Shown in pieces: positions 21,049 to 33,103 of a stretch of DNA of 64,000 nt. The position numbers were made by a program, and so were the translations under genes. This DNA comes from Ectobius pallidus. Taxonomy: Eukaryota; Arthropoda; Insecta; Blattodea; Ectobiidae. Each line of letters begins with the position of its first letter. Within the stretch, counting starts at the first letter, position 1. The stretch covers positions 201,648,174 through 201,712,173 of the forward strand of contig CAXKWD010000003.1 of NCBI GenBank assembly GCA_964059195.1, given 5' to 3'. The notes under the pieces were generated by a model, which ran no database searches, was not told where the DNA came from, and saw only the letters and a list, made by a program, of their open reading frames with translations.

Positions 21049-23617
21049 TGTGAGCCTTTATACCAGTATGTATAAAATGTGAACTTTTATGTACGTTATT
21101 TATTGTTTACATAATCGACGTAGTATACATAGTTAGTTAGTCCATTCTGTGAGTGGAGAACAGCATGTCGACTTTTGAGCATCAGGAGTTAGCAGAAATT
21201 ACCAAGAAAGAAGGAAACTTGCTCAGTGGTTGGCTGATCACCCGCCATTTTCTGTACGCGATTCTTTGATGTCCCTTTCAACCGGAGTAATAGGAACCAA
21301 TAACATCAACCAAGGAATGGAATGGAATGGAAATCGGAACCCGTACAATGGAAACTTTTGTTGGAATGAACTTCGCAGAAATGAAGCAGTGTAAGAACGC
21401 AGCAGTCCCATTGGCTGCTATGAGCAACACTGTCAAACTGGACAACGGAGTGGTGGTGATCGAGCCTTTAATGATTTTCCAGAGGACCATAATTACCCAG
21501 AAAACTAAAGAGGATGTAGAGGAGCTGTTGAAGTGTGAGTTAGCCCCATACCCCACGACTCTTTTCGACGAAGGGATCATGAGGAAAACGAAAAAGTCAG
21601 CTCTCTACGATGCCTTCCTACGAAGCAATAAAATGGTAAACTTGAAGAAGAGTTTCACGGTAATCTATGGCGGTTTCCTCCTTCATAGAGTAAAGTGGAA
21701 CAACAACACCAAGTTCGCCTCCATCAGCGATCAATATGTGTCTTACATGATCAACCGTTACGGCTACAACTCTGCTGTGGTTTTTGACGGTTACGAAGAC
21801 ACGAATTCCACGAAAAGAGCCGAACAACATCGAAGGGCATCAAGTAAAACATCAGTGGATATAGACTTTGATGAGAACATGGTGGCTACTGTTCAGCAGG
21901 AAAACTTCCTTTCCAACGAAAGGAATAAAACCAAGCTGATATGTATGTTAGCGCAGGCCTTGGGCGCAAAAGGTGTACAAGTCATCATAGACAAAGGAGA
22001 CGCTGACTGCAGCATTGTTAGGTGTGGACTGGAAAATACCTCTCATTCAACTGTGGTGGTAGTTGGCGAAGACATAGATCTGCTCGTCTTACTCGTGGCA
22101 CTCACACCACGAGACACGAATGTGTTTTTTATGAAGCCTGGACGAGGTAACACAGAAGACAGCCATTCAGCCCATACACTCTGTTTATCCATTGCTTCAC
22201 TGGATGCGATACCACTTCTGCGATTTATGGAAAAAGTAAAGCAGCCATACTTAAATGTTTCCAGCGGTTTCCTAACGAAACCAAAAACATCGCTGAAGTG
22301 TTTTACGACTCCTCATCTACGCCAGGAGATATTGCTGAAGCTGGGGAACAAATGTTCCTACTGATGTATCAGGCCCCACCCAACGAGCATGACCTCAATC
22401 ATCACAGGTACATTTCATTTTGTATTGCATGTACTAACTTCATTGAATCATGCTGTTTGATAAATAAATATTCTATTCTATTCTTTTGTGTTTTATCCAC
22501 AGGTACATGTGCTTCATCAAATCTTCAGCCAAGATGAAAGCGATCTTGTCTTCATTGCCACCTACAAAAGATGCTGCTCTACATCACTCGTGCAGAGGGT
22601 TTCTATAGGTCCAGCAATGGTTTGGAAATGAATCTCTCGAACCTGAACGTTGGGGTTGGACAAGAGAAGATGGGGGATATCTGACTCCTATTAAGACCAA
22701 GGCCCCTATTGCACCTGACAGCGTGCTCAACTCCATATTTTGACATTGTGCCACAGGCTGCGGTATGAGATGTGGATGCCGGAAAGCCAGCATCCACTGC
22801 TCACCTGTCTGTGGCAATTGCCAAGGTGCTTGCACTAACAATGCTCCCGTTCAAGAGGACTTGGAAGAGTTGTACGATGAGGAATATGAGTATGAACAGC
22901 TTTAAATGTGTGACAGGATGGAAGGGTGAGCGGAAATTAGGTTGTGTAAGCCTCTTTTATTACTTTTGCATCATTAGCTATTATATATATTATATGTTAG
23001 TTATATGGATAATAAATAATATTTATGTTCATATAAACAATAAATAACGTGATACAGAGAATTAAAGCACTCGAAAACGGAAATAAAATGATGAGCAGTT
23101 TACTAGCGGAATCTCGAAATCGACCTCGAATTTAAAAAACGGTCTAACTTTTGACTACGTGAAAATAAATTATCAAATGTATGTATATTCTTGAAGAACA
23201 TGTAATTCTCTACAACTTCTTTTCTTACAAGTTTCTTGTAAAATGGAAAACTAAAGAATTGGAAGGGCGAGTTCGACGAAAAACGTGAGGCGCTACAAAT
23301 TTTTCTGCAGGTTTTCCATTTTCGCCGGCTCATTCTCGGAGACGGTAACATATAAAGACAAATGTGAATATACCGTTTTGTCGGGAATTTAATAAGCTTT
23401 AATTTTGAATACCATAACATTTTTTGTACGATGCACTGTTTTCGAGATTTGCGCCAAAAACTGAAAAAAGGGACCTTTGAGCCTCCCCCCACCCCCCGCG
23501 GCACCTGAAATTGGCGGGAAAACATTAGGCGTTGTTCAGGGGACCTCCCACTACACATTCCTGAAACATTTGGAACTACATGATTTAATGCAGCAAAAAA
23601 TCTAATTTGACTGGGCT
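20372..23617 (+). mobile_element. 3.2-kb DNA transposon with ~640-bp terminal inverted repeats
   Basis: Ends AGCCCAGTCAAATTAGAT and its inverse (ending 23617), flanked by AATAT on both sides (20367-20371 and 23618-23622). The inverted repeats extend to about 21010 and from about 22975 with only scattered differences and an (AT)n tract on the left. It encloses one gene (21163-22905) for a protein with an XPG/PIN-like nuclease domain. XPG-like nuclease genes are known from Academ-type transposons; that assignment is a suggestion only, because no separate transposase is visible and Academ duplications are reported as 3-4 bp. Confidence 0.82.
21163..22905 (+). pseudogene. Transposon-encoded XPG/PIN-like nuclease with cysteine-rich tail, broken
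   Basis: The longest frame (21327-22364 open) contains DGGFLLHRVKW-like text (YGGFLLHRVKW), the acidic motif VVFDGY, FLSNERNKTKLICML, DADCSIV and VVVVGEDIDLLVLLVALTP: the aspartates expected of a FEN1/XPG-type active site in order. A shift near 22185 moves it to the frame FTGCDTTSAIYGKSKAAI. A short intron with GT/AG ends (about 22409-22501) joins NHHR to YMCFIKSSAK. The tail holds CGMRCGCRKASIHC and CGNCQGACTN, a TSO1-like cysteine motif, ending at TAA 22903-22905. Defects: a frameshift near 21300 (upstream WLADHPPFSVRDSLMSLSTG is in another frame), one near 22185, and an in-frame TGA after LNSIF where a Cys codon is expected. I know this family as very common in insect genomes; its function is unproven. 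Confidence 0.8.
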
Positions 23618-23622
23618 AATAT

Positions 23623-26430
23623 TAAATACGCCAAAATGCATATTCTTTTTAAATAGTGACGCATCTTGGTTCCACACAGAAGAAACCAGCTTTCATTTAC
23701 ATCTTTATATGCGACATCAATATTTTATTTGTGTCTATCTTATAAACGCTGTTTTTGAGTGGATCAAGATAAGTTGTGTGTTAAGGGTTAAGGCGGAGCT
23801 TTGTTAAATGTTTAACATTAATGAAGTAGTGAGTGTTCTCCAAGATATTACGTATTAATATTGTTCCACTTCATTGTGTCTTCCCATTCCAAGGGAATTT
23901 AATTACGATAACTACTGTTTTTCTTTTACTGAATCCTAGCCCTAATAACAGTAATTTTTATGACAATCATATGAAAAAAAGAAAACAAATAATACATAAT
24001 TCTTTCATGGTATAGACACATTTCTTAATACAATAGAAAGAGACTGATCATTTTAACATGTTAGTGCACTTTAACAAGCATCTCCAATGTATTTACAATC
24101 ACTAAGAAGCAATCACAATCACACTCCAGTGTAATCCTTAAACATGTGCCATACAGAGACAAATTTATGTTAGAATGTAAAGCAAGCAGATCACATTGTC
24201 TGTGCTTAGGAAACACAAGACTGCTGCACTTTTGCATTCAGTGAATTCAAATGTTGTCATCTCATGTAAGAGTTGCAGTCAAGTTCTAAGGTCTCCTAAT
24301 TTATGTATTAAGTACGCAAAATAATGCTTTAGCAGACAAATCTAGTATTGCTGAAATAGAAATACTGGATGAGTTCACTAAAGTTTTTGCGCATGTGGTG
24401 CATACAATATTTTTAGTAAAAGCCCTCAAAATTATGTGGAATGAAATAAAAATACCATATAATTAATTATAACGAAAGGTATAGTCAGCCAATTGTTAAC
24501 GTCATATTCTCACAGCCACCTGAATCGCAGAACAACAATTAACCCTACTTACCAATACGAAATGCAGTTTATATGAGTTGCTTGTTTGTAAACAATAATG
24601 CATGTGAACTAGTATTTATGAAAAGCTTGTGAAAATATGAGTGATAATCCCGAGAAAATTTAAATCCAAGCTAGAAACATTGAATTGGAGCTGCTGCCAG
24701 TAAAATTTCAACAGTAGTAGACTATGAGAAGGAATATATTATTGCAATTAAATGCTGGTGCATACGTGGTAAGCAATGTTTCTCTTGTGAACCAAGATTT
24801 GTCATATGATGAAGTGGGCTACTGTGTTTTGCCAAAAACAAAAAAAAACAAACAAATAAATAAAATAAAATAAATAATAAAAAAATCGCAAAGTTTCTGA
24901 TTATCATAAAGAAAAATGTTGGTTTAAATTTGTTGTTTATATATGCTTAATTCCACGTTAAAGTTAGTGTGACTGGTTAATGCCACCTGGATTTTGTTTA
25001 TAGACTGCCATGATGACTTTTGTATCCTAGGCCAATAAAACTGCATTTTGAATGCAGTTTCATGCAATTTTAGCAGCCTAGGTTGCTAAAATGCAATTTT
25101 TCGGCGTGTTACCAGTCTGACAAGCAGTTGTTTTAGAGAGCATGTACTAAACAATTTTTGTAACACTGGGGGTGGAGGAGGTTTCTTTGTAATTCATCTG
25201 GTCACAATTAACAAGGAGACTCCATGCTCTGTACATCACACAATCAAATGAGATTTAGTGAAATGAAAATACACTTAAAGTAGACTATGGTTTAGGGCAC
25301 CAATAATCCTCCGTTTTCAACATATTAGCAATTGTTTAGATTGGTTCAGAGTTCAGTGTGTTGCAGTTGCTCATTGGTCTCTTTTCTTTCATTATAACGA
25401 TAAAATGAACCTGAGATGACGATAACCACAACATAGCTTTCACACCACAACACTGGATATACTGTGTTCCCCATGCTTAGCATGGGATGTACTTTGATTT
25501 TGATCATTTAGGAATCCTTTTTGAAAATAAAAAAGTGGGCTCCATCAAGACCTGGCTTATAATGGAATGTGCTTTTACTTACATCAAACATACCATTGGT
25601 TATAGCTCATATCAGAACAAACCATTTTCGATTAGGAAATGCTCTGCTTTTCAGGGTGATTTTTTGGAGAACTTTTCAAAAATAAAATGACATTAAGACC
25701 TTGCTTATAAGATTATAGGCTTATGTTTAAAACTTGGTGTTATCAAACATACCATCATATAGAAGGCACCAGAACAAAATCCTTTGCCCTTCAGTGCAAG
25801 TTTCAATACAAACAACAGTAGTTCCTATTTCTGCTGTCAGCAATTTTTAAAAGCGAAACGTAATAGAAACTACTCATTTGAAGACCTGATACCAATGACT
25901 TGCTGAGAACAATGAGAAAAATTGGTTTCGGTCTGTCACCATTGGTAAGTCAGTAGCACACCTGTCTTCCACTGTGGCAGGTGGATTTGTTTTCGGTTGT
26001 GTTGAAGAGAAGGTAATGGGAAATCACTCAGGTTTTATCTTGCCATTACTCCGTGTGGTTCTCATCGTCAGATAGAGAACATTCTTCTTCTGACTATAAA
26101 CTTGTGCTAACAGATAAGAGGAAAAACTGGAAAGTTGACTGGTTGTGAGTAAAGCTGTACATATTTAGATTTTAACCTGCCTGCCCCTTTGTAACTGTGC
26201 AACCAGCCAAAGCATTTAACATCTTAGGCGAGAGAGCAGGCTTGCATTACTGTGGCAAGCCTGAGTCACAAGCCTTCAATAACCTAGTGGGTTTGGCTGG
26301 ACCTAGAGAAACTGCACAGCAGTGCACTAGTAAAGGAACTTACTGCAGACTTTAAACTCACTTGAACCAGGCACTTACACAGAGTAGGTTCACATGTATT
26401 TAGAGCACCTGTTCTGAAAACTGTAAACAA
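23623..26430. other. Unassigned intronic DNA
   Basis: No gene recognised. A weak pair of direct repeats of about 160-190 bp lies at 25500-25800 (both halves contain ATCAAACATACCAT and CAGAACAAA). Short open frames carry no known motif. Confidence 0.35.
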
Positions 26431-26439
26431 GCTTATAGG

Positions 26440-27745
26440 GGATGAAAACAACTTAGTGTTTTTATAGTGTTATAATCTCGCCTAGATTTTTTTTTAATGG
26501 TTGTAGAGGTCTATGTGTAAGCTTTTTTAAATATCGTCCAAAGGATTTAGATTAGTATCGAGAACATACAAATATGGGATAGAGAGGAATGAATACAGAT
26601 ATGTATAGAGAATGATACAAAGGAGGCAACAGGAGCTTTAAACACAAAATACATCAAAACAGAAGACAACAAAATCCAAAAGACCTCCAAGGCAGGAGAT
26701 ATGAAGACATAGCTAAACATGCAGAAAAAAACAAACACCTCTCCAGAAAAACAGCAGTAGCGCTCTTCAGACTGGAAACAGGACACAACTGTCTAGATGA
26801 CCACCTTAATAGAATGGGAATTGTCGCCAGAACCAACGGATGCTCCTTGTGCGGTGAAAGTGTCCTCCTAAACAAGGAACACCTGCTGCACTGCAGGCGA
26901 TTAGACCCCGAGAAAAAGAAGAAACAAGATATAGCAGGACTTTATTGGGAAGCAAGAGGACTAATGGTGTAAACCAAGCTCCAACCATTTGAAAACAACA
27001 ACGGAATATTTTACTGGTTACAGATGATCTGAGAGTAAACTTGGTAAAAATCTGTCACAGAATGCATACTTGCATAGATAATAGTGGTAGAAAACATGTA
27101 TAGAGTGGTTTGTTCGAATATTAATATTTCCTCCAATTTTCCCCTGACTCTGCAGGGTCTGTGTGCAAAATTTGATAAAAATTGGCCAAGAATGTACATT
27201 TGCACATATATAATAGGCTGTTAAAACACATAAGGGGTGGCCTGTTCGAATAATAATCTTGCCTAAAATTGTTAACTATTCTACAGGTCCATATGTGCAT
27301 AAAAATTTGTCTGCATACAGATCATAAAATAGGGGCTGACCAGTAAGGGAAGGATAGTTTACATATTAAGGTTACCTAGGATTTTCTGTTGGTTCTATAG
27401 AGTCTATGTGTAAAACCTGTTAAAAATTAATCAAATAATTTAGATTGCTAAAGAGATAGCATAATATGGGTAGATAGGGTGGATTGTTTGTATATTAAGG
27501 TTTCTTAGAATTTCATTCTGGTTCTAAAATATGGTAAAACTCGGTCGAAGAATATAGATTTTATCGAGAATGTAAAGGGATTGAAAACACCTTCTTGCTT
27601 AGAATTTTTCAATTTTTATGGGGTTTGCATATCAAATCTATCAAAGAATGTACATTTTTTAGAGATTACATATGGGCCAAATAAGAGCTGAAAATAAGTT
27701 AAGGGGTGGTTTCTTCCAGTATGATTATTGTCTCCAACTTTAATG
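26440..27745 (+). repeat. Old, strongly diverged tandem array, period about 150 bp
   Basis: Units near 26480, 27010, 27150, 27290, 27400, 27520 and 27620 share, in order, a GTCTATGTGTAAA-like block, an AAAAATTGGTCAAAGAATGTA-like block of which no single stretch is perfect, an AGATAACATATGGG-like block, GGGGTGGTTTGTTCGAATAT and TTTCCTAGAATTTT. A LINE 3' end (26560-26972) interrupts the first unit. Non-coding. Confidence 0.6.
26560..26972 (+). pseudogene. LINE ORF2 C-terminal end
   Basis: The plus strand reads, around small breaks, YEDIAKHAEKNKHLSRKT, AVALFRLETGHNCLDDHLNR, MGIVARTNGCSLCGESVLLN, KEHLLHCRRLD and ends EARGLMV-stop near 26971. The C-x2-C...H-x4-C knuckle (CSLCGES...HLLHC) is typical of the end of many LINE ORF2 proteins. 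Truncated at the 5' side. Confidence 0.82.
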
Positions 27746-27784
27746 TTCACAGCACTCAACATAAAAGGACTCACCCAGCTAAAA

Positions 27785-28545
27785 ATATCATATATAACCA
27801 ATATTAAAAATTAAAACGAATTGTACAACGGTGGATGCTTTTAAAACACTATAAAACACAACGTTTCAGCCCTGTTCAGGTGACTAAAGATAAAGTATCT
27901 GTTGGGAGGACTACATAAGGCTACTCTTGAGACAGTGCCACCACGATCATCACTGGGTTAAAATTTAAATCTAAGATCCTCATCCATGGAATGCGCACGA
28001 ATCTTGTCAAATACAAAGGGGGATGCACGTACATGGTTATCAATCCACTCCTCCGGAATCTCAAAGTTATGTCACCTAGGCGAAAGGTATGTGAAGCAAA
28101 AAACATTGTGTGTAATAAGGACTTGGTTATGAATAGGTTTGACGGCGATTTGGGGGATGAATGGTTGGATGTGGTAAAAAGGCTAAACAGACAGAAATGT
28201 GTTCTGAAGTTTCCCTCACCGCCTAGGAATAGTATGAAGGACTCCTTGTTTGAGATTCCGGAGGAGTGGATTGATAACCATGTACGTGTATCCCCCTTTG
28301 TATTTGACGGGATCCGTGCGCAATCCATGGATGTGGATCTTACATTTAAACTTTAACCCAGTGATGATCATGGTGGCACTGTCTCAAGAGTAGCCTTATG
28401 TAGTCCTCCCAACAGATACTTTATCTGTAGTCACCTGAGGAAGGCCCACAGGAACAGGGCTGAAACGTTGTGTTTTATAGTGTTTTAAAAGCATCCACCG
28501 TTGTACAATTCGTTTTAATTTTTAATATTGGTTATATATTTTAGC
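27785..28545. mobile_element. Inverted pair of Penelope-type terminal repeats (hairpin)
   Basis: Sequence 27785-28060 is repeated inverted at 28255-28545: CCAATATTAAAAATTAAAACG / CGTTTTAATTTTTAATATTGG outer ends (each named here in part), then the hammerhead region, then a GACAGTGCCACCA block. The right arm keeps a full hammerhead-like core (28432-28472); the left arm has lost about 14 nt of it. The central ~200 bp has open frames on both strands (up to 135 codons) with no motif I know; because it is part of the palindrome, I do not call it a gene. Confidence 0.7.
28432..28472 (+). ncRNA. Hammerhead ribozyme-like motif (PLE type), intact core
   Basis: Stem I CAC (28432-28434)/GUG (28470-28472); core CUGAGGA (28435-28441); stem II AGGCCC/GGGCU with one bulged G around ACAGGAACA; GAAAC (28462-28466); two-base-pair stem III AC/GU without loop, then U17 before the expected cleavage point. 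Loopless stem III hammerheads are known to work as dimers. Cleavage is untested. Confidence 0.7.
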
Positions 28546-28710
28546 ATTCACAGTGGAAATCAGGACCACAATATGTCTAATTATAAAAATATCATGTCAG
28601 GGAAAAGCTTGTGTTTTCATCACTCCATGCTATCTTGGCCGACAATGGAAAAGAACAACACGGGGCCCAAGGTAGATTCTTTGAGTACCCCACTAATTAG
28701 TTTACCAACT

Positions 28711-29205
28711 TCAGAATACATCATGGAAAACTCTTTGGGTATGATTTGATAAGTAGCTTGTAAAGAGGTCTAATTCACAACCTCTAATACCATAATAATG
28801 GTGTTTTGTCACTAGGATATTATGCGACACACAATCAAAGGCCTTTGATGGCAAGTCGCATAAAATTGCCATGGTGTGACAATGATCATCGAAGTCAGAA
28901 ACAACAAAGCTAATCGAATTTTCTACTGCATCAATTGTAGAAAAATTCTTCCGAAATCCATATTGACAATCATTAAACAAAGTTTTTTTAATTTCTTTTG
29001 AATTAAGCTCTTTATTGAGGTTTAATTTTAGAAAAAGCCGGTAAAATCGATACTGGTCTGTAATTTTCAAGTCTTGATGAGCCATCTTTCTTACTAACTG
29101 GTATTATTTTTGTTATTATTTTTGTTTGAAGAAAAACACCACTCATTAAACATTCATTAACACAGGTTCGATATATAGTAAATGTCAGCAGTGACATCAT
29201 AAATA
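28711..29205 (-). pseudogene. LINE reverse transcriptase fragment (Jockey/CR1-like)
   Basis: The reverse strand shows KIIPVSKKDGSSRLENYRPV, SILPAFSKI, then after a frameshift QYGFRKNFSTIDAVENSISF, HTMAILCDLPSKAFDCVSHN, ILVTKHHYYGIRG and LFTSYLSNHTQRV: fingers and palm motifs 1-4 of a non-LTR reverse transcriptase. The aspartate in AFDCVSHN is kept, the YxDD part is missing. Fragmentary and frameshifted. Confidence 0.88.
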
Positions 29206-29237
29206 ACCTTACATTCAGTTCAGTTTGTTTACTACAT

Positions 29238-29609
29238 CAGGGTGTCCACCAAGTAATGCTGAAGAAATACCCGGCTTATTCCCTGATTTTTATTGATCAT
29301 TTCAGCAATTCCCGACCATAATATGAAGCACTTTCTAATAACTGCGTAAGAAAAATTATAGGATTATACATACCTTAAATAAGAAAAACTTTTAGTAACA
29401 AAAGTAATTGCAAACAATAATTATTTAGGCTATAACAGATACAAAAATTAGGAACAATAAAATAAATTAAATATACTTTCATATACGCCTATTATTGTCT
29501 AGAAGTCTTTTTGATCACACTTTGCAATTTTTCGAATTTTCCCGGATATTTTAACAAATTCATTGACTTTTCCCGGATTCCCGGATTTTCCCGACCAGTG
29601 GACACCCTG
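29238..29609. mobile_element. Small hAT-like MITE, 372 bp
   Basis: Inverted ends CAGGGTGTCCAC and GTGGACACCCTG. Internal blocks with CCCGGATT and CCGA repeat in inverse form. The flanks (TACTACAT and TACATGCA) do not form a clean 8-bp duplication, so the superfamily rests on the CAG..CTG ends only. Confidence 0.6.
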
Positions 29610-29926
29610 TACATGCATTACATTGTTACAAGATACTGGTTTCCAGGCGAAAGTACAATTATTATAAGTTTTAAGATTTTTGAGATACAAAAATTGTTCA
29701 CCTTTCAGCAGAATCATGAAATAATAGGTAAAATTCTGTGAATTATATTGGAAACAATGTAAATATGGCAACCATAGATATGCAACTGCGATTTGATTAA
29801 GGAAGGTGAACTCTGACAATACAAATTTATGATAGTTATTTCAAGCAATTTTACGACAGGTTGCTGTACATGAAAACGAGTGTTCATTTGCATTAAAAAA
29901 AAAAAAAAAATATCACACAAATAAAA

Positions 29927-30768
29927 AAAAATCCCTTTAGGCAGGCCTACAGGCGGAGGTAGATTTCGAAGTGCTTTTGGTTTAATTTATTGTCGCTGCA
30001 TAGCACTCTTCTTCTTTAGCCTTGGCATGGTAAACCTGCAGTAATAAGAACTGAATTCGGTAAAGAGGAAGAGCCTACAATCATTTGTTTTGACAACAAG
30101 AATAGGATATAATATTCTGGGAGGCCGTGCGCAAGATCAGCAATGAATAAAATTAGCAAAGCCGCTAAACAAGACAAAATCATGATATTATAATAATTCT
30201 TTTAAGTGTTATTATTTTCAAACATTAAAATCTCGCGTCATATGAGAGCTATCAAGAAACTATTTATTGATTTGTAGAGTACTCATCAAGAGTTTTTCAA
30301 CGATACCCCACAAGACGTGGTTTCAAAAGTTTCGAATTTTCATCCCCCACCCCCACCTCCACCCCCATCCTCACTCGAACCCCCGAATCGTTGGTGTCAC
30401 TGTGAACTCCATAGGGAGTACTCTAATTTATTCAAACAAAGTTTCCCTCTATACTTCATAGGGGCCGAGATATACATTTTTAAAAATTTCAACCCCCTCC
30501 CCGACCACCCCCTTGGGCCAATTTTGCTCATTAACGAACTTGTCCGAACTATTGGGCCTAGAAATAACATATTAAAATTTGGTTCAAATATCTTCAAAAT
30601 TACGGCCGCTATCGTGTAAAGATATATATATCACAAAATTTTTTTTTGAACGGGCGGTGGTTTCGTACTTAGGGGAGCATGAAACGTAAAGATATGAAAT
30701 AATTTTTCGAAAATCATGACATGGTATCCTTGCAATAGGTAGATTTTTCTTCGAAATCTACCTAAAAT
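29927..30768. mobile_element. Non-coding element family M1, copy 2
   Basis: Same sequence as 5353-6243 in the same orientation, with small substitutions and without the (AT)n expansion. Open frames over CCACCCCCACC runs are low-complexity and are not proteins. Confidence 0.78.
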
Positions 30769-31539
30769 AGAGTTTGCTGAAGCCTTCCTCAAAAACTGTA
30801 ACAAAAATACTGAAACAGACAAAATTAAATAAAAATAGCAGGGGAAAAAAAAGACAGATTTAAAAAATTTACAAAATTGGCAAAGTTTTAACAAAAAGAA
30901 GCGCCTCTAGTTACTGTTGTATTTACAGAAAAGTGGCAATGATATTGTAAATATGAAATGAGGAGTATTATTACCGTACCACCACATATACTCTTGCTTC
31001 AAGAATGAATACGAACATAAGGTGCTTGATGCTCTGAAATATATGGGATCTAAACTAGTTCTGCTGCCACTGAATGGGTTTTGCATGAAAGCTGCCATAT
31101 TTATCAACTGTGTTTGTTAAACATTAAATATTTTTGGTACACGCTGTCTAAAAGGCTGCTTGTCGGACTGTTAACATGTAACTTGTTAAAGAAACTTTAG
31201 CAGACTTTTCTCTCAACTAGTTCCAACTATGACACCTAGATGTCTCTACAGTGCCATTCAGTGAAGTTTATTTTTATGTGTACAGGTTAATATTATAAAA
31301 AAGGAATGTAAACCTTGCCATTCTGACATTTTGTATGAAATAATCTGATTATGTTAAACCTAATAGAAGGTGGACTCGAACCTGCCATTGCTCGTTACTA
31401 CGTAATAGTGCCAGTTGTAAAGAATTGAGTTCAGATGAGCTTCTTAGTTTTGTTGCAGAAAATACAATAAAAATGACATGTAATTTCAGCTGAAGGAAAT
31501 TAATTTAGTTTAATTAATCAAATTATTACTTTAAAACTA
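30769..31539. other. Unassigned intronic DNA
   Basis: No feature recognised; a possible tRNA-like B-box inverse (GGACTCGAACC) at about 31373 is too weak to call. Confidence 0.35.
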
Positions 31540-31595
31540 TACATAAACTGATTGTAATTTCTATCCGGGTTGGGCTGCGTCGTGTTTTTAGTGTC

Positions 31596-31637
31596 TTCTA
31601 ACGTTTCGGACATCATATCGTGTCCTTCTTCGGAGAA
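31596..31637 (-). ncRNA. Hammerhead-like motif, decayed core (left arm)
   Basis: Stem I UUCU (31634-31637)/AGAA (31596-31599); core CCGAAGA where CUGANGA is expected; stem II GGACA/UGUCC; GAAAC at 31603-31607; GUU. One core substitution (U to C) should stop cleavage. Confidence 0.55.
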
Positions 31638-31897
31638 AAATTCGCAATAAAAATAAGTGCCTGTGGAGAGTAAACAGTCGCAGTTGTCATGACGTAAGTT
31701 TTAAAGTTTTATGAAAACAAGATGCCCTAGACTTGTTACAGAAGCCATAGAAATTATTAAACATCCCCATAATATAAACAGGGAAGATGGGTATAAGATC
31801 AGTGACATCTGGCGTGAAACAATTAAAACTTTAAAACTGACGTCATGACAACTGCGACTGTTTACTATCCACAGGCACTTATTTTTATTGCGATTCT

Positions 31898-31939
31898 TTC
31901 TCAGAAGAAGGACACGATATGATGTCCGAAATGTCAGAA
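31898..31939 (+). ncRNA. Hammerhead-like motif, decayed core (right arm)
   Basis: Stem I UUCU/AGAA, core CAGAAGA (U to A at the same site where the left arm has C), stem II GGACA/UGUCC, then GAAAU instead of GAAAC. The two arms lost the same core base independently. Confidence 0.5.
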
Positions 31940-32000
31940 GACACCAAAAACACGACGCGGCCCAACCCGGATAGCAATTACAATCAGTTTACGTATAACA

Positions 32001-32817
32001 CCGGCCGTGGAAGCCTGCGAACTAATCTTAAAACTATGTTTTTAAAAGTATTTTTTAAGAAAAATAAATTCATAGCAAGCCAAGTTTATAAACATGCACT
32101 ACTGGCAGAAGCGCCGTATTTGCTTTATTTAAGCAAGATAATTGAAAATGAGCTCATTAGTTGTAAAATTAGAGAACTTTTACTAAAACTATTGTATGAA
32201 CCATGTACGCAAATACTTAAGCTGATTCATCCCGTATTTCAAACTCAGCTTCACCTCGTTCAAAATACTAGATTCATCTGCTAAGCCTTGATTTGCTTAC
32301 TTGATACATAAATAGCTGTTCCCGAGAAAAGTGGGAGAATGTAGAAACTTGAAGGCACTCCATACACTCCCATGCTCTGTGTATTTGTGTCTCACTCACA
32401 CTTTGCTTCTTAGTGCTGACCAATAGAGAAAGTGATAGCATACCTTCCCTCCCCCTCTCTGGTGCTGGCATGAAACACAATGACGCGCCATTAGCTACAT
32501 CTACACACTTAAGACTGTCCAAGCAACTCTCTCTGTCACTCATACTTACCTGCATGGGTTTTACTCATTTCGATGGTGGTGGAAATAAGAGTTTGAATGA
32601 TGTCTACAAGTAATAATTGATATTATTAGGACCTGGATTCTCAGGTTTTTAACTATTTTGTTCCTTGCTAGCTAAATGTGATATTTTAGCATAATTATCC
32701 ATTTCACTGTCATGGGAATCACAAGTTCCAATCTGATAAAACCTAAAAATGGCTAATTAAGATGCTATAAACTAAAAATGGCAAAAACTGTTTTTCAAGT
32801 AGGTAAAGCAATCCCTG
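32001..32817. other. Unassigned intronic DNA
   Basis: A 121-codon open frame starts within the hairpin (31919-32284) but has no motif and begins in repeat sequence; not called. Confidence 0.35.
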
Positions 32818-33103
32818 AATGGGCCATGGAGACCCATAGTGTTTCTAGGAGGTTAAGACTCCCAGATTGTGACAAACGGCACATGAAGGTGGCAAGGTTT
32901 TCAGCCCTACGCACCGGCCGTTATTTTACCCCCAGGAATACTCCTGGTACTCATTTCTGTTAGAGGCTGAATCGATCCCAGGGCCATTGTACAACCAGAA
33001 GGATTAGGCCAATTGAAAAATCTTAATGACCTCATCGGGAATGGAACTTGCAACCTTCCGGTTTGAAGCACAGTGCCTTAACCACTACACCACAGTGTAC
33101 CCC
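32818..33103 (-). repeat. tRNA-derived SINE (family S1)
   Basis: Aligns along its length with 1088-1376. Reverse strand starts GGGGTACACTGTGGTGTAGT; the B box is altered (GCAAGTTCCATTCCCG), so it is probably transcriptionally dead. Confidence 0.82.

Larger units (their letters stand above)
31540..32000. mobile_element. Hairpin of two inverted Penelope-type repeats with hammerhead-like cores
   Basis: 31540-31730 and 31820-32000 are inverse copies (outer TAAACTGATTGTAATT, then CCGGGTTGGGC, then the ribozyme-like part, then AGTGCCTGTGGA). Both arms keep stem II GGACA/UGUCC and stem I UUCU/AGAA. Confidence 0.7.

Noticed and set aside
27921..28356. Two open frames of 121-135 codons on opposite strands
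   Set aside because: They lie in the Penelope hairpin and mirror each other through its symmetry; no motif is recognisable.
29238..29609. Clean 8-bp hAT duplication around the small MITE
   Set aside because: Flanks TACTACAT and TACATGCA do not match, so only the CAG..CTG ends support the call.
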